Source of the DNA: an uncultured Clostridia bacterium | GTDB taxonomy: Bacteria; Bacillota; Clostridia; Lachnospirales; Anaerotignaceae | Direction of reading: 5' to 3' | DNA: 32,446 bases | Assembly (NCBI GenBank): GCA_944381455.1 | Contig: CALWLF010000089.1 | Coordinates: 1-32,446, forward strand | Shown: one piece after another, positions 1 through 6,788 of the stretch | Layout of the letters: the number at the start of each line of letters is the position of its first letter | Position numbering within the stretch: position 1 is the stretch's first letter | Program-made: the position numbers and the translations under genes | Notes under the pieces: model-generated | What the model was told of the DNA's origin: nothing | Databases searched by the model: none | Seen by the model: only the letters and a program-made list of their open reading frames with translations

Positions 1-46
1 GCGCAGCAATTATACGACAAAATTTCTGCAAAAGTTCCTGTACAAA

Positions 47-74
47 TGTAACAAATTTGTAACCATTTTGTAAA
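47..74 (+). promoter_or_regulatory. Three phased WalR-like half-sites
   Basis: TGTAAC (47-52), TGTAAC (58-63) and TGTAAA (69-74) lie on the same strand, each starting exactly 11 bp after the last. This fits the published WalR (YycF) box TGTWAH-N5-TGTWAH, used twice with a shared middle half-site. The array ends 16 bp before a good -35 element and the gene behind it is a secreted cell-wall peptidase, a typical WalR target class. The sequence match is seen; control by WalR is inferred. Confidence 0.6.
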
Positions 75-90
75 CTGACGCCCAAAACCA

Positions 91-119
91 TTGACTTTCC
101 TAGAAAAAACCAGTATAGT
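91..119 (+). promoter_or_regulatory. SigA-type promoter of the M23 peptidase gene
   Basis: TTGACT at 91-96 and TATAGT at 114-119 are separated by 17 bp. This leaves a leader of roughly 55 nt before the TTG start at 183. Confidence 0.75.
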
Positions 120-182
120 TTTCTCAATGACTCGTAAAATATTACTAATTGATTACATTTTAGTGAACGAGGAGGAACACGA

Positions 183-836
183 TTGTACTGGAAAACATTG
201 TTTTATCATCATAAAAAAACCATCGCTTTTTATGCTGTTACGGCCTGTGTGCTTGGCGTTGGACTGCCTTTGACCAGCCAGACCATCCAGGCTTATGAAC
301 CGCAAACGGACGTGCCCAGGGTTTCTTCTGTGGCAGAGGCGGTGGAGACGCCGTTTTTGGAAACGGACGAAGCCGTGATGACAGCGCTGGAAAACAGCTT
401 TACTGTCATTGCCACCACCCAGGCCGAAGTGAAAGAAGCGGCGCAGAAAATGGAAGCAGCCACCCCCAAGGGGCTGCCCTTAGAAGGGGTGCTCACCTCT
501 CCCTTTGGCCAAAGAAGCGATCCGGCCACCGGCAAAACAGTGACCCATGACGGGGTGGATTTGGGCGTAGCCCAAGGGACGCCTGTCTGTGCCACAGCCG
601 ACGGCGTAGTCGTTTATGCCGATTATCGAGATGATTATGGTTATATGGTGATTTTAGACCATCAAAATGGATATGAAACGGTCTATGCCCACAATAATCA
701 GCTGACTGTATCGGTGGGCGATACCGTCAGCCGGGGCGACGTGGTGGCCTATTCTGGCAACACAGGATACTCCACGGGGCCGCATTTACACTATGAAATT
801 CGGCTGGATGGGGTTTGCATTGACCCGCTGGCTTAG
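183..836 (+). CDS. Secreted M23 (LytM-type) metallopeptidase
   Basis: A 217-residue exported cell-wall hydrolase that would cut peptide cross-bridges in peptidoglycan. The start is TTG at 183, 7 nt after GGAGG (171-175); no ATG fits this ribosome binding site. Residues 1-10 are polar and basic, 13-30 hydrophobic (signal peptide or N-terminal anchor), about 40-98 a linker without clear homology, and 100-217 the peptidase domain. The zinc ligands are visible: H122 and D126 in the HDGVDLG stretch and H203 in HLHYE, with H170 as the further active-site histidine. No SH3, LysM or SPOR domain is seen, so it is a minimal M23 protein. It is monocistronic, with its own promoter, WalR-like sites upstream and hairpins downstream. 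A spore-cortex or division role cannot be excluded. Confidence 0.9.
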   Translation: MYWKTLFYHHKKTIAFYAVTACVLGVGLPLTSQTIQAYEPQTDVPRVSSVAEAVETPFLETDEAVMTALENSFTVIATTQAEVKEAAQKMEAATPKGLPLEGVLTSPFGQRSDPATGKTVTHDGVDLGVAQGTPVCATADGVVVYADYRDDYGYMVILDHQNGYETVYAHNNQLTVSVGDTVSRGDVVAYSGNTGYSTGPHLHYEIRLDGVCIDPLA

Positions 837-1044
837 CTTTCGGCAAAATCCGGCGATTTTGCCGAAGATAGATAGAGGTAAAAAAAGGAAGTTCCTAAGC
901 CTGCGGCTACGAAACTTCCTTTTTTTGTCCTCGGCCAAACTAAATTTGGCCTGCGGATTTGATGCAGGGCTTTGCCCCACACCCCGGAAGCGGCGCACGG
1001 CGTCTGTTTTTCCTTTTGTTTGATACAAAGTAAAATAAAACATC
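837..1044. repeat. Hairpin-rich noncoding stretch, possible dispersed repeat
   Basis: About 200 bp without a credible gene. It contains a 12-bp perfect hairpin (839-850 with 855-866), a 14-bp hairpin rich in A and T (880-893 with 913-926) that ends in a T run and should terminate the M23 transcript, a GGCCAAA/TTTGGCC hairpin (about 933-951), and a short GGGC/GCCC hairpin near 967. The serial stem-loops look more like an intergenic repeat family than a single terminator. No second copy is present in this window. Confidence 0.45.
880..926 (+). terminator. Terminator after the M23 gene
   Basis: The arms 880-893 and 913-926 are perfect complements (14 bp) and the 3' arm ends in seven T residues on the + strand. 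The 5' arm starts with seven A residues, so it could work from either side. Confidence 0.65.
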
Positions 1045-1045
1045 A

Positions 1046-1085
1046 AAAAAGAAGTTTCCGGTCCATGGTTTGGAAACTTCTTTTT
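1046..1085. terminator. Bidirectional terminator between convergent genes
   Basis: The arms 1046-1059 and 1072-1085 pair over 14 bp (GAAGTTTCC with GGAAACTTC plus flanking A/T runs). It lies between the + strand M23 gene and the - strand PHP phosphatase gene and has T runs on both strands. Confidence 0.8.
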
Positions 1086-1111
1086 CTGTTTTTCCTATCT
1101 TTTCCCTGTTT

Positions 1112-1906
1112 TTATTCTCTTACCATCCTGTTTTGAAACCGGGTTACATCCACAAAACCCACTTCTTTCATCAACTCATAGGCCACGGCAAAATCGGCGC
1201 CAATGTCCTCCGGTTTATGGGCATCGCTGCCCACGGTCAAAATCCGCCCGCCCAGTTCATAATACCGCTTCAATAAATCCACCTGGGGGTGGGTTCTGTT
1301 TAAGCCATAGCGAAAGCCGCTGGTGTTGATTTCTAACCCCTTCCCCTGGGCAATGAGAGCCCGGAAAATCTGATCCAGCACAGGGGCATACTGTTCATAG
1401 CTTAAGGTCTGATCTTCATAGCCACCATAGCGGCTGATGAAGTCAATATGGCCATAGACGTTAAACACCGGGCAATGCTCCACATGGTAAAGGACATCCT
1501 CAAAATACGCTTCATAAGCTTCTTCCTTTGTTTTCCCCACAAAAAAGTCCGGGGCGCACAAGTCACATTGGTCCACACAGTGGCTGCTGCCAATGACAAA
1601 GTCAAACTGGTTGTCCTTTAAAAACTGATGGATTTCGCCATAGACATGGCGCTGCAGCCCCAGCTCCACCCCCAGCAAAATGGAAATCTGGCCGCCATAA
1701 ATGGCCCGCAGCCGCTCCACCTCTGCCCGGTAGGGGGCATAGTCAAACAAAAACGGCCAGGCCGGATCGGGAAAATCAAAGTCAATGTGGTCTGTGACGG
1801 CAATTTCTTTCATCCCCAAACCAATGGCCGCTTTGATATTTTCTTCCATGGGCGTTTCGCTGTCGGTGGAAAACGACGAATGGGTGTGATAATCGGCATA
1901 AAACAT
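1112..1906 (-). CDS. hisJ: PHP-family histidinol-phosphatase (HisJ type)
   Basis: A 264-residue cytoplasmic metal-dependent phosphatase of the PHP fold, expected to hydrolyse L-histidinol phosphate in the penultimate step of histidine synthesis. Metal-binding motifs are seen in order: HTH at residues 7-9, DHIDFDFP around 40, GSSHCVD around 107, HIDFI around 151 and SDAHKP near 229. The length fits the HisK/HisJ family (about 260-270). The ATG start follows an AAAGGAG site with good spacing. No other his gene is in the window, so the substrate is inferred from the family; other PHP phosphoesterases are possible. It is transcribed divergently from the thrS leader, with its own promoter (1945-1974). 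Confidence 0.82.
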   Translation of the reverse strand: MFYADYHTHSSFSTDSETPMEENIKAAIGLGMKEIAVTDHIDFDFPDPAWPFLFDYAPYRAEVERLRAIYGGQISILLGVELGLQRHVYGEIHQFLKDNQFDFVIGSSHCVDQCDLCAPDFFVGKTKEEAYEAYFEDVLYHVEHCPVFNVYGHIDFISRYGGYEDQTLSYEQYAPVLDQIFRALIAQGKGLEINTSGFRYGLNRTHPQVDLLKRYYELGGRILTVGSDAHKPEDIGADFAVAYELMKEVGFVDVTRFQNRMVRE

Positions 1907-1944
1907 GGATGAGAACTCCTTTCCAAAAAAATGCTGTTTTTCTC

Positions 1945-1974
1945 AGTATAGCACACAAAAAAACAAAATTGCAA
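1945..1974 (-). promoter_or_regulatory. Promoter of the PHP phosphatase gene
   Basis: On the minus strand TTGCAA (1974-1969) and TATACT (1950-1945) are 18 bp apart. The -35 lies two bases from the divergent thrS -35 element, so the two promoters are back to back. Confidence 0.65.
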
Positions 1975-1976
1975 TC

Positions 1977-2004
1977 TTGACACCGGCCTCTTTTGTGCTA
2001 TAAT
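1977..2004 (+). promoter_or_regulatory. Promoter of the thrS T-box transcript
   Basis: TTGACA at 1977-1982 and TATAAT at 1999-2004, both consensus, with a 16-bp spacer. Transcription would begin near 2011, just before the T-box leader. Confidence 0.8.
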
Positions 2005-2010
2005 CAAAGG

Positions 2011-2250
2011 CAGAGAAAACGATGATGAGGACGTTGTTTTTTGTTCCCACGGGTGCAGAGAAAAGCTCCGCCGGCTGCAAGGGCTTTCCCGTTAGAAAAA
2101 CAATACCACCTCGAAGTGGCTCCAATCCAGCCCGCCTTGGCCGCGTTATCAGCCCAAAATGAAGTGGTGCATTCACAAGAAGGGTGGAACCGCGGGTAGC
2201 TGATACTCGTCCCTTTTCCGTTACGTTTGGCGGAAAAGGGGCGTTTTTTG
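2011..2250 (+). promoter_or_regulatory. T-box riboswitch, threonyl-tRNA responsive
   Basis: The leader contains the diagnostic T-box element AGGGTGGAACCGCG at 2181-2194, which pairs with the uncharged tRNA acceptor end and forms the antiterminator. An intrinsic terminator follows (CCCTTTTCCG 2211-2220 with CGGAAAAGGG 2231-2240, then GCGTTTTTT). In Stem I the strands near 2033-2040 and 2095-2103 pair, and ACC (threonine) codons stand at 2105-2107 and 2108-2110 where the specifier is expected. Seen: the T-box and terminator. Inferred: ACC as specifier, supported by the downstream thrS gene. Confidence 0.93.
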
Positions 2251-2288
2251 TTCCTTCCGCCCAGATTGTTTGAAAGGAGAATTTAACC

Positions 2289-4190
2289 ATGTTTCAAGTA
2301 ACCTTAAAAGATGGCGTCATCAAAAGCTTTGACGCCCCCGTCACCGTATTGGACATTGCCAAATCCATCAGCGAAGGCCTGGCCAGAAACGCTTGCTGCG
2401 GCCTGGTGGATGGCGAAGTGGCAGACCTGCGCTCTGTGGTAGACAAAGACGCCACCGTAAGCATCTGCACCTTTGACGATGCCGACGGCAAAAAAGCCTT
2501 CCGTCACACTGCAAGCCATATCATGGCCCAGGCCATCAAACGCCTGTTCCCAGAAACCAAACTGGCCATCGGCCCTTCCATCGACGACGGGTTCTATTAT
2601 GACTTTGACCGGGAAACGCCATTTACCGAAGAAGAATTGGCCCAGATTGAAGCAGAAATGAAAAAAATCGCCAAGGAAGACCTGGCACTGGAACGCTTCA
2701 CCCTGCCCCGTGATGAAGCCATCGCTTTCATGAAAGAAAAAGAAGAACCTTATAAAGTGGAACTGATTGAAGACCTGCCGGAAGATGCAGAAATCTCCTT
2801 CTATCGTCAAGGCGAATTTACCGACCTTTGCGCAGGCCCTCACCTGATGAGCACCAAGGCCGTCAAAGCCGTCAAACTGATGAGTGTGGCCGGCGCTTAC
2901 TGGAGAGGCAGCGAAAAGAACAAAATGCTCTCCCGTATTTATGGTACGGCGTATCCAAAGGCTGCCGATTTGGACGCTTATTTGGAAATGCTGGAAGAAG
3001 CCAAAAAACGGGACCACCGCAAACTGGGCAAAGAATTGCAGCTCTTTGCGCTGATGGACGAAGGCCCAGGCTTCCCCTTCTTCTTGCCAAAGGGCATGGT
3101 GTTAAAAAACACTCTGTTGGAATACTGGAGAGAAATCCATAAAAAAGCCGGCTATGTGGAAATTTCCACCCCTATCATCCTCAGCCGTCAGCTGTGGGAA
3201 AACAGCGGCCACTGGGATCACTACAAAGATAACATGTATACCACCGTCATCGACGATGCCGACTTTGCCGTAAAACCCATGAACTGTCCCGGCGGTATGC
3301 TGGTTTATAAATTGCAGCCCCATTCCTATCGTGACCTGCCGCTGCGTGCCGCCGAAATCGGCTTGGTACACCGTCACGAAAAAAGCGGCGCCCTCCATGG
3401 CCTGATGCGGGTGCGCTGCTTCAACCAGGACGATGCCCACATCTTCATGACGCCAGACCAGATCCGCAGCGAAATCAAAGGCGTTGTGAATTTGATTGAC
3501 AGCGTGTACAGCCTCTTTGGCTTCAAATACCATGTGGAACTGTCCACCCGTCCCGAAGACAGCATGGGCAGCGACGAAGATTGGGAAATTGCAACCAACG
3601 GCCTGCGCGGCGCCCTGGAAGATATGGGCATGGACTATGTGGTTAACGAAGGCGACGGCGCGTTCTATGGTCCAAAAATCGACTTCCATCTGGAAGACTC
3701 CTTGGGCCGTACCTGGCAGTGCGGCACCATCCAGCTGGATATGCAGATGCCAGAACGCTTTGAACTGGAATACACCGATAAAGACGGCCAGAAAAAACGC
3801 CCTGTTATGATCCACCGGGTATGCTTTGGCTCCATCGAACGGTTCATCGGTATCTTGATTGAACACTTTGCCGGCCAGTTCCCAACCTGGTTGTCCCCAG
3901 TACAGGTAAAAGTATTGACCATTTCCGAAAAATCCGACGACTACGCCAAAAAAGTGGCCGAAGAACTGGACGCCCAGGGCATCCGGGTGGAAACGGACCT
4001 GCGGGCAGAAAAAATCGGCTACAAAATCCGCGAAGCCAGAAACGAACGGGTGCCTTATATCATCGTTGTGGGCGAAAAAGACCAGGAAGCCGGCAAGATT
4101 TCTCTGCGTAGCCGCCAAGGCGAAGAAGGCCAGATGAATCTGAACGACTTTATCACCAGAATCAAAGCAGAAATCGCCGAAAGAAAATAA
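2289..4190 (+). CDS. thrS: Threonyl-tRNA synthetase
   Basis: A 633-residue class II synthetase that charges tRNA-Thr, of full bacterial length. Domains in order: TGS (about 1-62), the second N-terminal editing domain with HTASH (H73, H77) and CAGPHL, the catalytic core with class II motif 2 (HEKSGALHGLMRVR region) and motif 3 (GSIERFIGILIEH), and the C-terminal anticodon-binding domain (about 530-633). The zinc-binding Cys of MNCPGGM and the His residues in the core are present. The ATG start is 8 nt after GAAAGGAGA. Expression is controlled by the T-box leader, so transcription should rise when tRNA-Thr is uncharged. No clear terminator separates it from the infC promoter at 4217. Confidence 0.98.
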   Translation: MFQVTLKDGVIKSFDAPVTVLDIAKSISEGLARNACCGLVDGEVADLRSVVDKDATVSICTFDDADGKKAFRHTASHIMAQAIKRLFPETKLAIGPSIDDGFYYDFDRETPFTEEELAQIEAEMKKIAKEDLALERFTLPRDEAIAFMKEKEEPYKVELIEDLPEDAEISFYRQGEFTDLCAGPHLMSTKAVKAVKLMSVAGAYWRGSEKNKMLSRIYGTAYPKAADLDAYLEMLEEAKKRDHRKLGKELQLFALMDEGPGFPFFLPKGMVLKNTLLEYWREIHKKAGYVEISTPIILSRQLWENSGHWDHYKDNMYTTVIDDADFAVKPMNCPGGMLVYKLQPHSYRDLPLRAAEIGLVHRHEKSGALHGLMRVRCFNQDDAHIFMTPDQIRSEIKGVVNLIDSVYSLFGFKYHVELSTRPEDSMGSDEDWEIATNGLRGALEDMGMDYVVNEGDGAFYGPKIDFHLEDSLGRTWQCGTIQLDMQMPERFELEYTDKDGQKKRPVMIHRVCFGSIERFIGILIEHFAGQFPTWLSPVQVKVLTISEKSDDYAKKVAEELDAQGIRVETDLRAEKIGYKIREARNERVPYIIVVGEKDQEAGKISLRSRQGEEGQMNLNDFITRIKAEIAERK

Positions 4191-4216
4191 AAATCTTTGG
4201 AATCAGGAAAAATTTC

Positions 4217-4245
4217 TTGACAGAACATTGCCCCTGTGCTAGAAT
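4217..4245 (+). promoter_or_regulatory. Promoter of the infC-rpmI-rplT-rpsT operon
   Basis: TTGACA (4217-4222), a 17-bp spacer and TAGAAT (4240-4245). It begins 27 bp after the thrS stop codon and would produce a leader of about 170 nt before infC. Confidence 0.85.
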
Positions 4246-4251
4246 ACCATA

Positions 4252-4391
4252 GGTAACAAGTAGAAGTATCCGCTTCTCACCCTGCGCCCACGGCAGCAGC
4301 GGTTCATATGCAGCATTTTGTCAAGGCCGCCTTTTGCGGTTTTCCTGAAGGAGCATAGAGAGAGTGGATATTACATCCGCTCTCTTTTTTT
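4252..4391 (+). ncRNA. L20-type ribosomal leader with terminator
   Basis: The infC leader holds a CGCTTCTCACC element (about 4271-4281) just after a small AGAAG/CTTCT hairpin, a CCGCC/GCGG hairpin (about 4328-4339), and an intrinsic terminator whose arms 4359-4369 and 4375-4385 pair over 11 bp and are followed by a T run to 4391. In Bacillota the infC-rpmI-rplT operon is known to be repressed by L20 binding its leader and causing premature termination. Position, terminator and the conserved element fit that model. The exact L20 binding fold was not resolved by eye. Confidence 0.65.
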
Positions 4392-4423
4392 GAGAAGCCA
4401 TCAAGTTTAGGAGGTGCTGTACC

Positions 4424-4930
4424 ATTACTGAGTTAATGATCAATGAGCAAATTAGAGATAAGGAAATTCGTCTCATCGACGAAGAAGGCAATCAGCTGGG
4501 CGTTCTCTCTGCCAGAGAGGCACAAAAAATTGCCGATGAAAAACATTTGGACCTGGTGAAAATTGCCCCAACGGCAAAACCGCCTGTCTGCAAAATCATG
4601 GACTATGGCAAATATCGTTTTGACCAGGCCAAAAAAGAAAAAGAAGCCAAGAAAAAACAGAAAACTGTGGACATCAAAGAGCTTCGCTTATCTCCCAGCA
4701 TCGACACCCACGATGTGCAAGTAAAGGTGAAAAAAGCCATCGAGTTTTTGAAAAACGGAGATAAGGTGAAAATCTCCATCCGTTTCCGCGGCCGTGAAAT
4801 CGGTCATTCCAAAACGGCTGTCACCATACTTGAAAATTTCGCCAATGACATTTCCGAATACGGCGTGGTGGACAAAGCACCGAAGATGGAAGCAAGAAGC
4901 ATGGTGATGTTTCTTGCCCCAAAACAATAA
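4424..4930 (+). CDS. infC: Translation initiation factor IF-3 (ATT start)
   Basis: IF-3 binds the 30S subunit, prevents premature 50S joining and discriminates against non-canonical start codons. I place the start at ATT 4424, giving 168 residues beginning (M)TELMINEQIRDKEIRLI. The ribosome binding site AGGAGG (4409-4414) is 9 nt from ATT but 21 nt from the first in-frame ATG (4436), which is too far. AUU starts on infC are known from E. coli and Geobacillus and allow IF-3 to limit its own translation. The N-domain (INEQIRDKEIRLI), lysine-rich linker (about 72-88) and C-domain are all present. It is the first gene of the operon; rpmI follows after 35 nt. Confidence 0.95.
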   Translation: MTELMINEQIRDKEIRLIDEEGNQLGVLSAREAQKIADEKHLDLVKIAPTAKPPVCKIMDYGKYRFDQAKKEKEAKKKQKTVDIKELRLSPSIDTHDVQVKVKKAIEFLKNGDKVKISIRFRGREIGHSKTAVTILENFANDISEYGVVDKAPKMEARSMVMFLAPKQ

Positions 4931-4965
4931 TTCCAAAACCGTACTTTTAAGGAGGAACACTTATC

Positions 4966-5166
4966 ATGCCTAAGTTGAAAACAAAAAAAGCAGTTGCAAA
5001 ACGTTTCAAAATGACCGGCAGCGGCCAGCTGAAAAGACACAAAGCCAACACTCAGCACATCCTGGGTAAAAAATCCACCAAGAGAAAAAGAAACTTGAGA
5101 AAATCTACCTTGACCGATAAGACTGTTTTGAACAGCATCAAGAAAAAACTGTTACCTTACGCTTAA
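4966..5166 (+). CDS. rpmI: Ribosomal protein bL35
   Basis: A 66-residue, strongly basic 50S protein beginning [14 protein letters not shown] with the family's KxxKAxxxH region ([14 protein letters not shown]). Length and motif match bL35. AAGGAGG lies before the ATG. It is second in the infC operon and probably shares the L20 leader control. Confidence 0.97.
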   Translation: MPKLKTKKAVAKRFKMTGSGQLKRHKANTQHILGKKSTKRKRNLRKSTLTDKTVLNSIKKKLLPYA

Positions 5167-5199
5167 TCGTAGTCGTCAATTCATAGGAGGAAAAGAACA

Positions 5200-5556
5200 A
5201 TGGCAAGAGTCAAAGGCGCGCTGAACGCAAGAAAAAAACATAAAAAAGTATTGAAACTGGCAAAAGGCTATCGTGGCGCCAGAAGCAAACAATATCGTGT
5301 AGCAAAACAGTCTGTTATGAAAGCCATGGCTTATGCTTTCGCCGGCAGAAAACAGACCAAGAGAGAATACAGAAGCCTGTGGATCACCAGAATCAACGCA
5401 GCTGCCAGAATGAACAACATCTCCTACAGCCAGCTGATGCACGGCCTGAAACTGGCCAACGTGTCCATCAACCGCAAAATGCTTGCAGACCTCGCTGTCA
5501 ACGATGCAGAAGGCTTCACCAAGCTGGTTGACACCGCAAAAGCAAAACTGAACTAA
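5200..5556 (+). CDS. rplT: Ribosomal protein bL20
   Basis: A 118-residue basic 50S assembly protein starting [19 protein letters not shown], with the conserved [15 protein letters not shown] stretch and the C-terminal globular part ([21 protein letters not shown]). Besides building the 50S subunit, L20 is the expected autoregulator that binds the leader ahead of infC. AGGAGG precedes the ATG. It lies 33 nt after rpmI and 34 nt before rpsT. Confidence 0.97.
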   Translation: MARVKGALNARKKHKKVLKLAKGYRGARSKQYRVAKQSVMKAMAYAFAGRKQTKREYRSLWITRINAAARMNNISYSQLMHGLKLANVSINRKMLADLAVNDAEGFTKLVDTAKAKLN

Positions 5557-5590
5557 TGCGAACCTTACCATAGATTAGGAGGAAAAACAA

Positions 5591-5851
5591 GTGGCAAACA
5601 TCAAATCTGCAAAGAAAAGAGTAAAAGTAATCGCCAAGAAAACCATGATCAACAAAATGATCAAATCCAGCACCAAAACTGCGATGAAAAAAGTGATCCT
5701 GGCGGTAGAAGCAAAAGATAAAGCTGCAGCAGAAGCTGCTTTGAAAGGCGCAATTTCTGCCATCGACAGAGCTTATGCCAAAGGCATCATCAAGAAAAAC
5801 AGCTGCGCTAGAAAGAAATCCAGCCTGACCAGAATGGTTGCATCCATGTAA
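5591..5851 (+). CDS. rpsT: Ribosomal protein bS20
   Basis: An 86-residue helical 30S protein, MANIKSAKKRVKV at the N-terminus, with the typical Lys/Ala-rich helices and the family's C-terminal SLTRMV ending. The start is GTG at 5591 after AGGAGG (5578-5583). It sits 34 nt behind rplT with no promoter or terminator between, so it appears to be the fourth gene of the infC operon. In many Bacillota rpsT stands alone near other genes, so this position is noteworthy. A terminator follows at 5866-5899. Confidence 0.96.
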   Translation: MANIKSAKKRVKVIAKKTMINKMIKSSTKTAMKKVILAVEAKDKAAAEAALKGAISAIDRAYAKGIIKKNSCARKKSSLTRMVASM

Positions 5852-5865
5852 TTTCTAGTACAAAC

Positions 5866-5899
5866 AAAGGCCGGCCTCTGACAAGAGGACGGCCTTTTT
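5866..5899 (+). terminator. Terminator of the infC operon
   Basis: AAAGGCCG pairs with CGGCCTTT and an inner CCTCT pairs with AGAGG, followed by a T run at 5895-5899. Confidence 0.85.
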
Positions 5900-5962
5900 G
5901 TTGTGTTTATGCTCTGCGCTTTTCTCCCCTGCCCCATGAGCCCAAATCCCATGGACCAGGCA

Positions 5963-5993
5963 CAAAAAAAGACCGCCGATTCCTCGACGGTCT
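5963..5993 (-). terminator. Terminator of the rpsU-yqeY operon
   Basis: On the minus strand AGACCGTCG pairs with CGGCGGTCT, followed by seven T residues (5970-5964). It lies just after the yqeY stop codon. Confidence 0.8.
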
Positions 5994-6007
5994 CTTGTGT
6001 TTCATCC

Positions 6008-6451
6008 TTAGCCCAGCATCTGTTTGACCAGCGTGCTGACCACTTTGTTGTCGGCGCGGCCTTTCACCTTTGGTGTGATGGCGCCCATGACTTTGCCCAT
6101 GTCTTTCATGGTGGTGGCTCCCACTTCTTGGATGGTTTGCTCCACAATCTGCTTGATTTCCTCTTCGCTCAACTGTGCAGGCAAATATCCCAGCAGTACT
6201 TCGATTTCTTTTTGCAAGTCTGCCAATAAGTCGGCACGGCCACTTTTTTCATAATCAGGCACAGCGTCCCGGCGTTTTTTCAATTCTCTTGCGATCACAT
6301 CCAATACGCCTTCATCATCCAGCTCCACCTGTTTATCTTTTTCGATTTGAAGCACGCCACTTCGTACCAGTTGGATGGTGTTTTTGCGCACCACGTCTTT
6401 TTCCTTCATGGCTGCTTTCATATCCTGTAAAAGCGTTTCTTTCAAAGACAT
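6008..6451 (-). CDS. yqeY: GatB/YqeY domain protein
   Basis: A 147-residue soluble protein beginning MSLKETLLQDMKAAMKEKD. It is homologous to the C-terminal tRNA-interacting part of the GatB amidotransferase subunit and carries the conserved EEIKQIVEQTIQEVGATTMKDMGKVMGAITPKVKGRAD stretch. Stand-alone YqeY proteins have no firmly assigned reaction; binding tRNA or the translation machinery is inferred from homology. It follows rpsU after 24 nt on the same strand, the usual Bacillota arrangement. Confidence 0.93.
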   Translation of the reverse strand: MSLKETLLQDMKAAMKEKDVVRKNTIQLVRSGVLQIEKDKQVELDDEGVLDVIARELKKRRDAVPDYEKSGRADLLADLQKEIEVLLGYLPAQLSEEEIKQIVEQTIQEVGATTMKDMGKVMGAITPKVKGRADNKVVSTLVKQMLG

Positions 6452-6475
6452 AGAAAAGACTTCCTTTTTCTCGGA

Positions 6476-6652
6476 TTATTTAAACTTGCGCTTTCTTGCA
6501 GCTTCCGATTTCTTTTTCCGTTTTACGCTAGGTTTGTCGTAATGTTCTCTTTTACGTACTTCACCCATAATACCATCTCTGGCACAATTTCTCTTAAAAC
6601 GACGAAGAGCGCTATCTAAGGATTCATTCTCTTTCACTTTAACCTCTGACAT
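6476..6652 (-). CDS. rpsU: Ribosomal protein bS21
   Basis: A 58-residue basic 30S protein translated from 6652 down to TAA at 6478-6476: [20 protein letters not shown], then [20 protein letters not shown] and an Arg/Lys-rich tail ending RKRKFK. This is the complete bS21 pattern (ESLDxALRRFKR, then [15 protein letters not shown]). The ATG follows GGGAGGG with good spacing. It has its own promoter at 6729-6757 and leads the rpsU-yqeY pair. Confidence 0.97.
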   Translation of the reverse strand: MSEVKVKENESLDSALRRFKRNCARDGIMGEVRKREHYDKPSVKRKKKSEAARKRKFK

Positions 6653-6728
6653 GAATTTCCCTCCCTTCGATTGCGAAATACTGTGCCAACAGAAACAGAC
6701 TCCTATCCCTTATGCCACATACTATAAG

Positions 6729-6757
6729 ATTATACACAGTTTTTTGCTTCCCGTCAA
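6729..6757 (-). promoter_or_regulatory. Promoter of rpsU-yqeY
   Basis: On the minus strand TTGACG (6757-6752), 17 bp, then TATAAT (6734-6729). It lies in the 136-bp gap after glgB, for which no terminator is visible. Confidence 0.8.
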
Positions 6758-6788
6758 TACGTCTGCCGCTTTTTTATGGAAAACTTTT

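Noticed and set aside
3102-4118. A long open frame on the minus strand inside thrS
   Set aside because: It has no ribosome binding site or domain, and thrS on the + strand is complete with all motifs.
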